NCBI GenBank assembly: GCA_030762175.1
Contig: CM060846.1
Coordinates: 186,240,041 to 186,304,040 of the forward strand
Source of the DNA: Metallyticus violacea
Taxonomy: Eukaryota; Arthropoda; Insecta; Mantodea; Metallyticidae
DNA: 64,000 bases
Direction of reading: 5' to 3'
A model generated the notes under the pieces. It worked only from the letters and a program-made list of their open reading frames with translations. It made no database searches and was not told the DNA's origin. The stretch's first letter is position 1; each line of letters starts with the position of its first letter. Shown piece after piece: positions 42,443 to 54,926 of this stretch. Both the position numbers and the translations under genes were made by a program.

Positions 42443-45230
42443 TAATCACCTTTTGGATCATTTACATGATATGGGTGGGCTTCGTCCAGAATATAATTGG
42501 AGCAATTATACTAGATTTATAATATTCCTTATTTAAATTTCCTATATTCACTTAGTGAATAAAAGGTATTCTGTAGTAGAAAGGCTTTAACTTCTTTATT
42601 AAATTGTTTTATATTGGTTATTTCTTTTATATTTATTGGTAGTTTGTTATACATTTTAATGCCTACATTTGTGAGATCATTTTTTAAAATATTTGTCCTG
42701 AAAATCTGAACATGAAGGTCATTTTTCCTTCTTGTATTATGAGAATGAATATCTATATTTGTGTATAATTCTCCCTGATGTGTCTTAATATGGGTTACGA
42801 CCTCTATTATAAAGAGGCAGGTAATGGTAGTATATTATGTTTCCTAAAACAGGGTCTACAGGATGACATTTTATCTATTCCACTCATAATTTTTATTGCT
42901 CTCTTCTGCAATTTAAATGCTCTCTCACATTTTTCTCCCCAAAATTTTATTCCATAATTTAAATGACTATGAAAATGAGCAAAATATACATTTTTCAATA
43001 TTAATAAATTCAGTGTTCTTTTTAGACTTTTAAGCATATAACAAACAGAACAAGGTTAAGTCACTAAATGATGAGTGTGAGTATCCCAATTAAGGTCTTC
43101 ATTCACATGTATACCTAAGAATTTTGCTCCTCCCTTTTACTCAATAATGTTTCATTCATATATAATTTGAGGTTTAATGCTGATTTTAGATTGGCATTTA
43201 TGAAATGTCTTGCAATAGGTTTTTCATGTTTATGATTAGTTTATTTATTTTAAACCAGTTATTGAGGCTATTCATTATCGTGTCTGCTTTATTTTGCAAT
43301 ACAGTATCATTATCTCCTTTTACAAAAATGTTTGTATCATCAGCAAAAAGAACCATATCAGCCATTTGAATATTATTAGACAAGTCATATATATACACTA
43401 AAAACAACTGAGGCCCTAGTACTGAACCTTGAAGAACACCTGTCAAAATTTCTTTTGTATTTGATCGATAATTACAATTCTCAGTTGTTTGTCATTGTAG
43501 ATAGACTACTTGTTTCCTATTGCTGAGATAGGATTCAATCCACCTATTCATGTTTCCCTCTAATTCCATATTTATACAACTTGGATATTAGGATTTTGTG
43601 GTATAATACATCATATGCTTCAGTAAGGTCTAAACAAATTCCTATTGTCAGTATTTTTTGTCCATTGCATGCTGAATTTTATTCACTAATTGAACTATGG
43701 CTGTTCATATAGACCTATTTTTTCTCAAACCAAATTGAACATCCAAAGAATGATATATTTTTCCAAGAACAATATTAATCTATTGTACACTAATTTTTCA
43801 AAAAATTTTCAAAACACTGATAGAACACTTATTGGACTATAGTTTTCTTTCTTTGTCTTTTCTCCTTTCTGGTGTAGTGGGAAAGTGTTTGCAATTTTAT
43901 GTTTATCAGGGAAGATTCCCAAGTCAAAGGAAAAGGTATATATGTTCACAAAAGGGACTTTCACCTGTTCTATACATTGTTTAATCACTTAGTGTGGTAT
44001 TTCATCTATTCCAGATGAATATTTGCTTTTCATTTCATTGACTACTTTTTGTATTTCAATTTCTGTAATTGGATTTATAAAAATAGAATTATTACTATTT
44101 TTTATCTCTGTTATGGTGTTACAGTTAACATGTTGAGATTGATTTGAATGAAGGATTTTGTCAGCTATTTCTGAGAAATAAGTATTGAAAAACTCTGCTA
44201 TATGCTTAGGACTTCTAATTTTTTTTTCCATCATTAATTAATTCTGTTAGACACTGATTAGTGTTATTCTTCCCAGTTTCTTGGTTTATTATTTTCCAGT
44301 GCCTTTGTTTTATTATTTGCATTTAATATGATTCTTTCATTTTCTGATCATTTTGCTTCCAGAAATACTATGCAATAGATACTTTTATATTTTTGCACAT
44401 AACCCTTAAAATCATTATTTATATAACCCTGTTTCTTTAGTCTATACAGCAGCTTTGGCTTATTACTTGAGATTTTTATTTCTTTTGTTCTCCACCCATT
44501 TTCGGTTTGACCATTTATATATACACGTTTTTGAGGGAAGGTAATGTTAAACCAGTAGAGAAATATGCTTAAGAAGGTGTTAAATTTTACATTTATATTG
44601 CTTTCCTGAAGGATCCTCTCCCAAGTTTCCCCTTTTAATAACAAGTTAAATAAATGCATGCTTTCTGGATTGAATGTCCTTTTCATACATGTTCCTGTTT
44701 TCTCTGTTTGTTTAGTACATACTTCTAATATTTATCCACAATGATCAGACAGGGCCATATGCTCAACTAATGATTGTTTTTGAATTTTAGATTTGTTGTT
44801 GATCATTACATCCAATTATCATTTTTTTGTATCTGTTATTCTTGTCGGTATCGTTACAGTATTAACTAAATTATATACAGAAATAGCAAATCTTTTAATT
44901 TGTTTATCTTATTATCCTCCTCCTCCAAATAATCTACTTTCCAATCTCCACAAATTATAATATTCTTATATTTTCTATTTAGGCCGAATAGAACTGCATC
45001 TCATTTATTTAAAAATTTATCAAATTATGTATTTGGTGCCATTAAAATGCACATGATATCTACCCTCTGATCACTGATCTCTGTCAACGATAGCTCAAAG
45101 TTCCTATCTTCCTTGAGATCCTCAAACCAATCTATATTTCTAGTGTTTATATCTGATCTAACATGTATACACGACCCCCCATCCAACAGCTCAACCGATT
45201 TAATAAAGTTCATTTTAGGCCATGAAAAAT
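42437..45230 (-). pseudogene. CR1/Jockey-type LINE, 5'-truncated, inactive
   Basis: About 2.8 kb read right to left. The end of an AP-endonuclease domain (DGGSCIHVRSDINTRNIDW, 45090-45180) is followed by the inter-domain region (44348-44686) and AEFFNTYFSEIADKI with EIEIQKVVNEMKSKYSSGID (43990-44200). The reverse transcriptase then reads ENYSPISVLSVF and FFEKLVYNRL, TGVLQGSVLGPQLFLVYIYD and MVLFADDTNIF (43330-43446), with the FADD catalytic motif. The C-terminus is HSHLNYGIKFWG, LQKRAIKIMSG. It ends in a (TTA)n tail. Several frameshifts and stops rule out activity. The order and motifs are those of the CR1/Jockey group; the exact clade was not resolved. Confidence 0.85.
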
Positions 45231-45293
45231 GTCTGCAAATAAATTTATGGTTACATGGTTAAGACTGGCAGCATCCAAAAGGTAATTATTTAT

Positions 45294-45376
45294 CATCATC
45301 ATCATCTTCACCATCATTATCATCCCCACCCCCATTATCATCATCATCATCATCACCACCATCATCATCATCATCA
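45294..45376. repeat. (ATC)n microsatellite, interrupted
   Basis: CAT/ATC triplets with interruptions such as 'ccccacccccattatc'. It lies between the LINE and the next PLE. Confidence 0.95.
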
Positions 45377-45484
45377 ACTTTTGTATTTATTTAGCAGATG
45401 AACCAATACAAGGAATTTGCAACTTTCAATATTATTAACATTTTAAAAAATTGAGTCAAAATTGTAACATACACACCACTAAAA

Positions 45485-46470
45485 TTCAATAAAATGGAAG
45501 ACTAGTTTCTGGAGCCATCGCTCCTATCATTAGTTCCTGGTCGACTGCCGGTCTCGTTGTTTGTGGTAGGTCGATTCATCCCTGGTGGAGGTTTAATGAA
45601 CTTTTCTATTAGTACATTACTTGGTAGGATTTTGAAATTAAAAACTTTCTCTTTATTCTTCCAAATATAGATGTTTTCCCAGACTGTAAGTTCAGTTTTT
45701 CCTTTAATATTTTTAAGTAATTTGGGGTTTTTATTAATGTTATGTTGTTCTTTCCAAAAGTGCAAAGCTACCGCCGATTTTTCTTCTTGTTTTTGGTTTA
45801 TATTCCTAATGTGTTCTTTAGCTCTTGATTTTATGTTTCTTTTGCTCTTTCCAACATAAAATTTTTCACAATCATTACAGTTCATCTGATACATTCCTGA
45901 TTTATCTTCTTCTGGTAGGTTATCTTCTTTTTATCTTGAGTTAAGGATATTTTTAATGGAATAATTATTTTTGGAGCCAAAACAATGTTGTATCTTTTAA
46001 AAATCTTTTGAAATTTATGAAAGGCTGATGGGTGGTATGTGAATTTTTTGTATGTTCTGGTTTTCTCTTTGATGGGAGTAAGTGTAGTGGTGTGTCTAAT
46101 TTTCTTTTTATTCTTTGCTCTGTGTATTTTCTTGTGCACAACTTCTTGTTTCAATCCATTTTCTATAGCTATATCCATTATATTATTCATTTCCAGTTCA
46201 TATTCCTCTTTGCTCATTCAAACATTAACCAGTCTGTATGCAATACTATTTAAAACTGTATGTTTGTGGGGAACTGGATTAAAACTTGTTATATTTAATG
46301 TAATTATCCATGTGTGTAGGTTTTCTGTATATGCCAAAGTTTAGGTGATTTTCTTTTTTAATTATCTTAATATCCAAGAAGGTAACTGTTTATTGCATTC
46401 TCTGTGAATTTAACTGTTTTTTCCTGTAAGTTAAGTAACTTTAATGCATCATCCATTTTTTAAAATGTTA
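45485..46470 (-). pseudogene. Penelope-like element, C-terminal half with GIY-YIG domain
   Basis: On the minus strand, KLLNLQEKTVKFT at the broken 5' end is followed by TFLDIKIIKKENHLNFGIYR and KPTHMDNYI. Then come MSKEEYELEMNNIMDIAIEN and FTYHPSAFHKFQKIFKRYNI. The endonuclease is well preserved: MYQMNCNDCEKFYVGKSKRN (with MYQ for the GIY part and YVG), the conserved helix RAKEHIRNI, KSAVALHFWKEQHNI, and a C-terminus ending in GSRPGTNDRSDGSRN. The 3' end carries 'gaactaatgataggagcgat' then 'gctccagaaactagtc'. It lacks most of the reverse transcriptase. Confidence 0.85.
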
Positions 46471-46539
46471 ATATTTGACACCACTGTTACAAAAGTTCAC
46501 TATATTTTATACAATTTCAAAAAAAAAAAAAAATTCAAT

Positions 46540-47620
46540 AGATGCATTCCCTGAAACTTCTTAACTTAGAACATAAATCTATCAGTTAATAATGGAAGAG
46601 GAGAAAAATGGTTGACTGCCATTCCTAGATTTAAAAATCATAAGAAATAAAAATAGACTGAACTTTGGAAGCAATGGGAAAGACACAGACACAGAAAATT
46701 ACATAGAAATAATAGTTACAAACAACGCTCTACATATATATGTAGTTTTCTACAGCTTAGCACAGAGTATAACTAATATCTGACTCACAGAAATGGAGTA
46801 CCAAATGGAATACCTACAGATAATTACTACAGCAATAATCAATGGTTTCATTAAAGGTACATGAATAAAAATTATAAATGAATTATAAGCCAAAAAAATA
46901 TGAGAGAATTTTCCACACTGAGGACATCAAGGAAAGATAGGAATTGATAATTTTCACATGCCATCCAAGTTATCACAACTAATTTAAGAGGAAATTTAAA
47001 GAGCATAGCATAATATTAGCCTGAAAGTGCAAATCTAATGTAAAAAATATGTTAGATTGCACAGTAAAAGATACCATATAAATCGAACAAAAATCAGGAA
47101 TTTATGAGTTCAAATGTGCAGATTGTAACCAAAGACACATTGAAAGAACAAAGAGAAATTTATAAATTCTGGAAAAGGAGCACTTTAGGAATATTTATTT
47201 TAAACAGATTGATAAATTAGTATTGGCAGCTTACCTTCGGACACAAAATCATGAAATTATATCGCAGCTTTAGATACTGAAAGAAGTTCACAACCAAATA
47301 GAGATATCTATTTTGGAAAACATTTTCATCATAAAAATAAGAAAAAAGTAATGAATCTTGATGATCCACCATGGATGACCTCAGCAAGATCCTACTTAAA
47401 TCATCAGAGACCACCATATAAGCCGCTTAGGATTCAGTCATCAAATTCAGTATTCAGTCAACAACTAAGGATGGGAGCAGTTGCCGCCAAAATAGTGTAT
47501 TAATGCTGTACTATAAGTAAGTGGAGTTAATGTGAACATTTTTGACACATTCTAATGTTATGTTTGCACTCTATTGTTTATAGCTTCATAGAAGCTATTT
47601 AAATAAAAATTTTTTTGTAT
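46540..47620 (+). pseudogene. Penelope-like element, C-terminal half, degenerate
   Basis: Starts with LLNLEHKSIS at the same domain point where its minus-strand neighbour is truncated. It then shows NFGSNGKDTDTENYIEIIV and linker sequence, and SGIYEFKCADCNQRHIERTK (47092-47151) in place of the GIY-YIG motif. EKEHFRNI, DKLVLAAYLRTQNHEI and EISILENIFIIK follow, with stops. The 3' end includes 'aagtaagtggag' at 47517 and a tail like that of the 12257-13092 element. Confidence 0.75.
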
Positions 47621-49208
47621 CCATTCATTTATGATTATATATAAACTTATGTTGTTGTTTTGGGTTTATAATACATAAAAATATTAAGTACTTAGGGTTA
47701 CAAAATACGCATTTACAAAAAATGGTGTAGGATTTAGTTTTTCATTTGCTGCAACTAGAGCAGAGATAAAAAAATATTAGTAATACTTAACCTCATAATG
47801 CCTGAATTATTAAGCAAAATAGGTGAAATATATTAATTGCTATTTTTATATTATTTTGGAACGCAATAATGTAAGGAAAATGTTTTACTAATCTTCAAAA
47901 ATAAGGATTTGTTACATATGTAGATATAGCAGTCAGCAATGGTATATTTGAATGCCCAGAAAAACAAAAGTACATGCAATCAGAGCAATTCTTCTATATG
48001 GAATGAACATAAAACAGTTTCTTTCTGTTATGAAACAGATGCACCTCACATTTGCAGCACTTCAATGCTGTTAGGCATTTAGTCTGGAATTTTGCATCTT
48101 TGCCTGCTTGCATCCATATTTGAAAAATGACCCACTTAGTCACACCTAATGTTGAATTCTGAGAAGGATTTCATTGGTCCTTGATATCATTTTTGCTCAA
48201 ATTATTGTTAATGTCATTAGAAGAAGATCATCCTTTCTTCATCACTCCCTTGGATTTCCCAACACTGCTCAGGGCATGTGCCATGGATCAAAATTGTAAA
48301 AGATCAATTTGGTCACGCATGTTGAAATGTTGAATTTTACTGTGCTATCTACAGTGGTGAACCATAAACCAAGGCCATGTCCATGAAAGTGATACCAGAC
48401 CATCCAATAAATGTACTGAACCCATATAGGAATTATGTGTCTTGATGGCTTTTGGGCAGGATATTTTATCTTGACTTTAAGTATTTCTATCCACATGTTT
48501 TACATCAGATTAAGTTTCAGTGCTATAAAAATAAAGCTATTATTATCAAATGTTTATCAAGCCAATTCAGACATCAGGGCTATCAATTATTATACAATTT
48601 TTTTTTAAAATCCTCACCGTTTTTTTTCCTTTACACATTGTACTGTCAGTTGAAAGTTGAAGACCATGAAATGGATTTACTCTGATTTTCTAGGGTTACA
48701 AATCCAAGGTTGAAAATCATGGTATGCAATTTCAATGAAAAAAAATTAATTATCAAAATTAACATAGATCCTTTATTTTTAGGATTGTGTTCTACCATTC
48801 TCTATTAGGATAATATTATTTGAGCAAAGAGTGACCAATAAATGGAACTATTTGCTAATTTACAATTAGCATTTTTTGGCTCAAAAGCTAGCTCAAATTT
48901 TTAAGAGTTTGTCACAATTGGGATCATCTTGGCTAGACATGTTATTATATTCATTTTTAAATGTATGTTAAAGACTTTATACTAGAAATTGACTCCATAG
49001 TGATTGCTCAATACATGCGATGTCCAGGTAATTTGTGAATTGACACACACACATATATATATGCAACAACCCAGAAACATTTCCAGTTCATTTATGTCTA
49101 TGCCATGGAGTTTTTGTTTGTGTTCTTTTGCACTTCATATAGATTAGATTGCAATGTGATGTGTTCTGAAAAAATTTGTGTAAAATAACTTTGCCCAACT
49201 ACCACAGA
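47621..49208. other. No gene seen
   Basis: AT-rich, only short frames. The first 180 bases are homologous to 39395-39580. Frames at 48269-48685 have no recognisable content. Confidence 0.4.
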
Positions 49209-49300
49209 TAATGCTTCTTCTTCTTCTTCTTTTTCTTCTTCTTCTTCTTCTTCTTCTTCTTCTTCTTCTTCTTCTTCTTCTCCTTCTTCTTCTTCTTCAG
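49209..49300. repeat. (TTC)n microsatellite
   Basis: About 90 bases of CTT/TTC triplets with single interruptions; a polypurine-polypyrimidine tract. Confidence 0.95.
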
Positions 49301-49624
49301 AGAGCTATATTATTAGTTATCTGAATATAAAAGTCAATATAAATTTTAGGTCATTAAAAGGAAGCACAAAAATGGTGTTTAATAATGATTAAAAGTACTT
49401 TTTATCTGTGAAATTTCTAATATGTATATCATTCTGTGGTGAAATAAGTACTCAGGATCTGCATCATTGTCATTAGGTTAGAAACATCACTTTCCTGAGG
49501 AATTTATATTTATACTTTGATCTTACCTCATAACAGCTGAAATGTATATCTAAAGCAAAAGAAAAATTATTAAAATACATCCTACACAAATGTACTCAAC
49601 GTTTACAATAACTCCCTTTCTTAT

Positions 49625-49916
49625 ACTGCCAAGGCGTGGTCAAGGTCGTTAAGGCACGGACTTGTAAGCGGGAGGTCTGGGTTGAAATACTGCCAGGACC
49701 ATCCTCCCTGACTGAGGTTTTTCCAGGGTTTCCTCAGTCCTCATAAATGGCAAATGCCAGGGAGGTACATTAAACTTAGGCCTGGAATTATTCCTTCCTT
49801 ATAAATAAACAGCCTTTTCCAATATATCATTTCATCTCATGTATCATCAGTGTCCATCGCCTGTGGTGCCTTGTTAGGTTAGCAAAAACGGGCATTAAAC
49901 ACTATTCATTCCACTT
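49625..49916 (+). repeat. tRNA-derived SINE, best copy in the window
   Basis: The head reads 'gtggtcaaggtcgttaaggc' (A-box region), then 'gggaggtctgggttgaaata' (B-box region), spaced as in a tRNA. The body contains 'cctcagtcctcataaatggc' and the 3' part 'catttcatctcatgtatcat', ending near 'gggcattaaacac'. Minus-strand copies are at 12012-12240 and 53770-54050. SINEs of this type are transcribed by RNA polymerase III and depend on a LINE partner. Confidence 0.75.
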
Positions 49917-49944
49917 GCTTACATAACACTAGGACATGTTCCCG

Positions 49945-50310
49945 AAGCACTCCCTTCTAACATTAGCTGTTGGCAAACTACTGGAATTGGTGGCTGGATT
50001 CCAAGGTGCTTCTGTTGTGAGCCTGATGGCTTTAGCTGATACCTGCTGAATTATGGCAGGCAGGAAATACTAAGATCTATAGGTTTTATTTTTTAAGATG
50101 AAAACTTTATCCTAATTGGATAGCTCTATTGGGTTGCAAAGTTCTTTCAGCAACTTAGCATCAGTTTTAATTTCATGATATTTTGGTCCAAAAATGAATT
50201 ACTACTGCTGATTTATCAATCTGCTTAAACCGAATATTTCTAAAGTGTTCTTTTCTCCAAATTTCTAAATTTCTCTTCCATTTGCTGATGTATCGCCGAT
50301 CACAATCTGC
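49945..50310 (-). pseudogene. Penelope-like element 3' fragment
   Basis: On the minus strand KCADCDRRYISKWKRNLEIW (the GIY-YIG second half), EKNTLEIF-type frames and FKQIDKSAVVIHFW lead to a 3' end with 'agctaatgttagaagggagt' and 'gcttcgggaacatg'. It abuts a + copy of the same segment at about 50310. Confidence 0.65.
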
Positions 50311-50660
50311 ACATTTGAGAAAGAACACTTTAGAAATATTTCTTTTAACCAGCTTGATGAATCAGCAGTATCTGCTCACTTCTAGACTAAAATTCATGAA
50401 ATTAAATCATAGGCTAAGCTGCTGAAAGAACTTCACAACTCAATGAAGCTGTCCAATAGGGAGATGGTTTTTATTTTATAAAATATCAAAAACTTAATGA
50501 AACTTTTCTCCTATGAATAAACTCAGCAAGACCCTACTAGAATCGTTGGGTACTGCCATAAAAGCATCTTGGGATCCAGTCATCAATATTTAGTAGTTGG
50601 TCAACAGTTGTTCATGGTGGAAGCCAGTGCTTCCAAAACCAGTCCTATTGCCAAAGTAAC
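50311..50660 (+). pseudogene. Penelope-like element 3' fragment, inverted relative to its neighbour
   Basis: Begins 'gagaaagaacactttagaaa' in the middle of the endonuclease domain and continues through 'gatgaatcagcagtatctgc' (DESAVSAHF) and 'aaacttaatgaa' to the 3' end, with 'gtgcttccaaaaccagtcc' and 'aagtaacat'. Frames are broken. Confidence 0.6.
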
Positions 50661-50759
50661 ATATAACTGACTGAGTATTTTAAGTTAATTTTCTGTTTAT
50701 GGTAGTTTCTCTTCTAGTTGTCATTGATGACACCTTTTTAACCTCTTCTCTTGATTGAA

Positions 50760-51900
50760 TTTCTTGATTTTCTTGCCTAATATTTCTTGGTCATGCCCAT
50801 TAGATTTGGCTGTTTGTATCATATATGAGTAGTACTCACACTGTATTCAAACACATTCATGGGTATGTTAGTGAGTCTATGCCCTTAGCTGTTGCAGACT
50901 GCATGTTTGTGTGCTGAGAGGATCAAGCCACTTACCTTGATATAATTTTCAGTGTGCATTTCATTTCTGTATATTCCAAATTTCAACTTATGATCTTTAA
51001 GTCAAGAAAAGGAATCATGTTGTCTTTTTCTGTTTCACACATGGATTTAATTTCTCTATCTTGCTGGTTTAAGAAATTAAAGTGTTTTTCATTAACAACT
51101 GCAAAGACAACATTCTTGTGTATGTGCGAGACTTTAAAAATGTATGGTTTAATGATTTAATGATGTGCATTTCTAAACTACTCATACATAAATCAGCCAG
51201 AAAAGCTGATAATTGATTTCCCATAACCAAACACTTTTCTTATTTATGAAATTCCCCATTTAACCAGAAGAAATTCTGACTGATACAGTCTGCGGTTAGT
51301 AGTTGGAAGAGCTCTTCAATCTCCTTATTGGTTAATTTCAAAGACTGCAAACATTTTCAAATGAATGTTGGGAGTTTGCATTTTGCTATGCTGGGAAAAA
51401 GTAAACTGACATAAAAAATAAGCTAGCACATCATTGTTTTGGAGAACCAACTCTTTGCTTTTCTCCACCAGTTCTATGGAATTGCTTATATTTAATCTAT
51501 CAAAACTAAGATATTTCCAAAATCTCTGGAGGAGTCATTTTGCTAGTTGATAAGATTATGTATTTCTAGAACTGATTATTGATGGCATAATATTTCCCAA
51601 CTCATTTATTTTCACTGGATCATGTGTCCTTGCTATGGTGGCATTATTTTGTTTTAATTTTCATTTTTCCTTGGGTGGTTGTTGACCCATGTGTTTATAC
51701 ACTGTATGCATTTTTTGAAAGGAGTAGCTTTTATTTGCATGCACCCTTTCCTACTGAGGGAATTTGTTCATTAATAAAATTTAGTTCCCTTTATCTAGCT
51801 TTTTATACATTACCAGTTTTTATTCAGTGATTCCAGGATTTCATTGTGTGCTTTACTCCTAAGCATATTTGTGGGAATGCAATTCAGAATTATCTCTCCT
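50760..51900 (-). pseudogene. Penelope-like element, reverse-transcriptase region
   Basis: On the minus strand NSIELVEKSKELVLQNNDVL matches the PLE finger/palm block. It is followed by KMFAVFEINQ, FLLVKWGIS, then VVNEKHFNFLNQQDREIKSM and CETEKDNMIPFLDLKII downstream of the catalytic motif (51000-51110). NLEYTEMK follows. Stops and frameshifts occur throughout. It is the most complete of the minus RT segments, though inactive. Confidence 0.7.
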
Positions 51901-51999
51901 TTTTTGTAATGAATTTCTTGTCATTATTATTAAACCCATTGATCACCACCTACAGAACTATGCTATATACTACTCCTCCTCATTGTTCAAAAACAACAT

Positions 52000-52700
52000 A
52001 ATATAAATGATGAAAGCCAATTGGTATGACAAATAAATTGTAGAGAAGAAAATCAGGAAATTCAAAGAAGAGAAGAGGTTAAAACAGGTTACAACATTGA
52101 TAGCAAGAAAAGAGACTACCATTTACTGGAAATTTACTTATCATTCTTGGGCCAGCAAAAATTCAAGAAATACTTAACAGAGTTATGTATTTCTTTGCTC
52201 CATAGTTCTCCAATTTGGCCTAAATAATCTGCTCACTTCCAGTGGAAATCATGTATATCCTTGATGAGAAGAAACCCGAAATCAATAAAATCAATTGCTA
52301 GAAATGCAAAAATGTACATATTATCAAAACTTAAACACGTATTAGAATTAGGGTGATAATACACTGGAGAAACATCAGGTACAATAAGATAGATATACCA
52401 GCAGTTGCACATCATTTTGGGAAGATAAAAATGATATAGAAATGGAAATCAAATTAGTGAAAATTGTAAATAGACCCTTTGAGTTGAGAGTATAGGAAAA
52501 GTATTTTATATATAGAAAATATAAAGACAAACTTAGGAACTTAATGATTCCACAGAAGACAAATTAATCCAAAATTTCATTAAATGTCTATTAGAACAAC
52601 ACCAAATCCATCCAACTTACAAATGTAGCAATCAACTGACAGCTGATGATGAAGGTAATGGTCTGTGTAACATGTTCTATATAATTCAATGGTAACTGAA
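52000..52700 (+). pseudogene. Penelope-like element, C-terminal half, strongly decayed
   Basis: Reads KFKEEKRLKQVTTLIARKET and TIYWKFTYHSWASKNSRN, a broken endonuclease region, then 'agataccagcagttgcacat' (IPAVAHHF) and EMEIKLVKIVNRPFELRV. The 3' end has 'caactgacagctgatgatga' at about 52630. The orientation is again opposite to the fragment on its left. Confidence 0.65.
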
Positions 52701-53769
52701 ACATAACAGTTTTACATTGACTCACCAGCTATTTAAGAATCCCATGTAATATTTATGAGCTTTATGAATATTTATTTTTAAGACATCATTTTTCGGAGAA
52801 TGCAGAATGATCCAACTAGAATATTATGATATGTATAGTAACACAATGCAAAAAATTATAACTTCTCATACTTCTAATCAGCAACAAACTTATAATAGCT
52901 GATATTAAGAACTATAAAAACCATTTTTTAACTAGGCACACTGCATATTACAAATTGAAAAGTAAATCTATTTAAGCTAAAGTGTTACAAAATTTGTTTC
53001 CTCTAAATGAAGACATGTGACTATGCATGTGTGATAATTCAGGTACAAACTGAATATTATGAAATGCTGCTGAGAGCATAAGGTGAAGATAAAATGTTTA
53101 TGGGCATGTGAAGACCTAGTGGGGATTATGCAGTGGAGTGAAACATTTTTTTAGATAGTGAGGCCAATTGCTAGGTTGTTTAATCAATTTGTAAATATGC
53201 AGGACAATTGTTTGGAAAAAAAAAATATATATATATATATAAGTTGCAGATAACTTTGGGACAGAAAATTACGAACTTGAAAAATGAAACAATTTTTAAA
53301 TGCTGTTGATTCACATACAGAAATGAACACTAATGCAAAATATATACATCTACAAATACAAAAATCTCATAAAAATCCTGGATATCCCTGCACAAGGGAA
53401 TACAAATTTAAAGCTCACAGATGTCCACCACAGCCAATAATAATTCCTTCAAAGATTGCAGTAAAACACCTTATAGTTAAAAGTAGCTTTTCATGTTGAC
53501 CAATGTCTGTGAAACTTGTAATAGTAACATGGTTAAGTGCGTAAAACTGCAATTGTATGTAGTGGTTTCACTCATTAGAGCATATTATATTTAATTTTTG
53601 ATTTGCTATCTCTAGCAGTTCAAATTATATTGGATTTTAGAAATAAAATGTTTTCTATGTTCAGAGCATATCCTGTATCAAAGTACTAATGACAGCATTG
53701 ATTTTAGAGGATTAATAAATTGCATTGATTTGAATTGAACATTGCTATTTTAAGTGTAATTTCTTTAAT
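52701..53769. other. No gene seen
   Basis: AT-rich. 52830-53190 is weakly similar to 39830-40170. It contains an (AT)n run at 53226-53242. A 71-codon frame at 53284-53499 begins with ATG but has no recognisable content. Confidence 0.4.
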
Positions 53770-54050
53770 ATGGTGTTTAATGTACAGTTTGAATTCTGAG
53801 GCATCACATGCAGTGGACATTAGTGGATCATGGAATGAAATGATAATTTAGGATAATATGTTTTTTTTTTAAATAAGAAATACTTTAGGTCTACGTTTAG
53901 GGAACATTCCCATTTGTCATGTGTGAGAACTGAGGAAATCTGAAAAAAAAATGTAAAGTCAGGAATGATGGTATTTACAAGAGTGGAACACCAGAACTCC
54001 TGCTTACTAGTCCTCCTGCTTACTAGTCCATGCCTTAACAACCAGTAACA
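53770..54050 (-). repeat. tRNA-derived SINE upstream of the gamma gene copy
   Basis: Reverse-complement match to 49625-49916 ('gtgtttaatg', 'gtggacattagtggatcatg', 'gtgagaactgaggaaat', 'ccatgccttaacaac'). It contains a local duplication, 'tgcttactagtc' repeated at 54001-54028. It is orthologous in position to the beta SINE at 12012-12240. Confidence 0.7.
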
Positions 54051-54926
54051 GTAATATAACACTTGTTAGGCAGCATCTTTACATTGGAAGATATTTATAA
54101 TAGAAGCATTTACGTGCATTCTCTTGGGTGCCTAACGTTAATGGCTTTTCTCCTGAAATACTTTACTAGCAAGTAAATTTCATACATAGAGTTGAAACAG
54201 AAATAATCCAGTCTTTAGGGGCAAACATTTGCAGATTTTCTTCATGATACTTACCTTGCAAAATAGCTTACCTTCATCTCTTCATCATATTTAATGCCAA
54301 TCTGCTTGCAATGCACTGTAGCAGACATTATCAATAAATCCAAGAGCAAAGTATGTGGCAAAAATATTACATCCTTTTGTAGACCATATAATTAGCAAAA
54401 ACTGTTAATAAATATCAAGGGAACACTTTTAAAAATAATTGTTCATCTATTTAAAATGTACAGGTTTCAATTGTTACCACAATTTTCTGTAGAATAGATG
54501 TTGGTAATCTTGCACATTTTCTCAAAGGGAATGGAATGTGGAGTGTATGCCCCCACAGTCTTGTGCATTCAATAACCTTTTAAAAACTTCAGGGGGAATC
54601 AGAGAGGCCCTGGATGTGTTCAACCATGACATTCTACCTAAAAATACCTGGAATGTGAATCACACTATGACCATATGATAAAACCAAATTTTGAGATAAC
54701 ATGATATCCATAAGTCACATTCAAAACTTGACTTCAACATGAAGATGTAAACCCACATACAATAATGCTCTTGGACATATGAAGTATTTAGATCTGCACA
54801 TCACAAAAGGCACATCTTTCCAGCACCAAATTTATTAGGGTTAACACTATTCTTACAAAACTTTCTTCTCATTCAGAATTTTTCCCTTTAAAAGTGAAAT
54901 AATAACAGATCATCTTTTTATTTCAG
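54051..54926 (+). other. Sequence upstream of the gamma start exon
   Basis: Shares 54065-54400 with the beta copy (13105-13500), so it belonged to the ancestral gene unit. It ends in the pyrimidine-rich acceptor catctttttatttcag. The presence of an acceptor means the ATG exon is not the first exon, so the promoter and any 5' untranslated exon lie further left. No TATA-type promoter is claimed. Confidence 0.5.

Noticed and set aside
45671..46344. Hydrophobic + frames at 45671-45859 and 46032-46344
   Set aside because: Antisense shadows of the minus-strand PLE endonuclease and linker.
53284..53499. 71-codon ATG frame upstream of the gamma gene
   Set aside because: No family, no flanking splice signals, no copy in beta.
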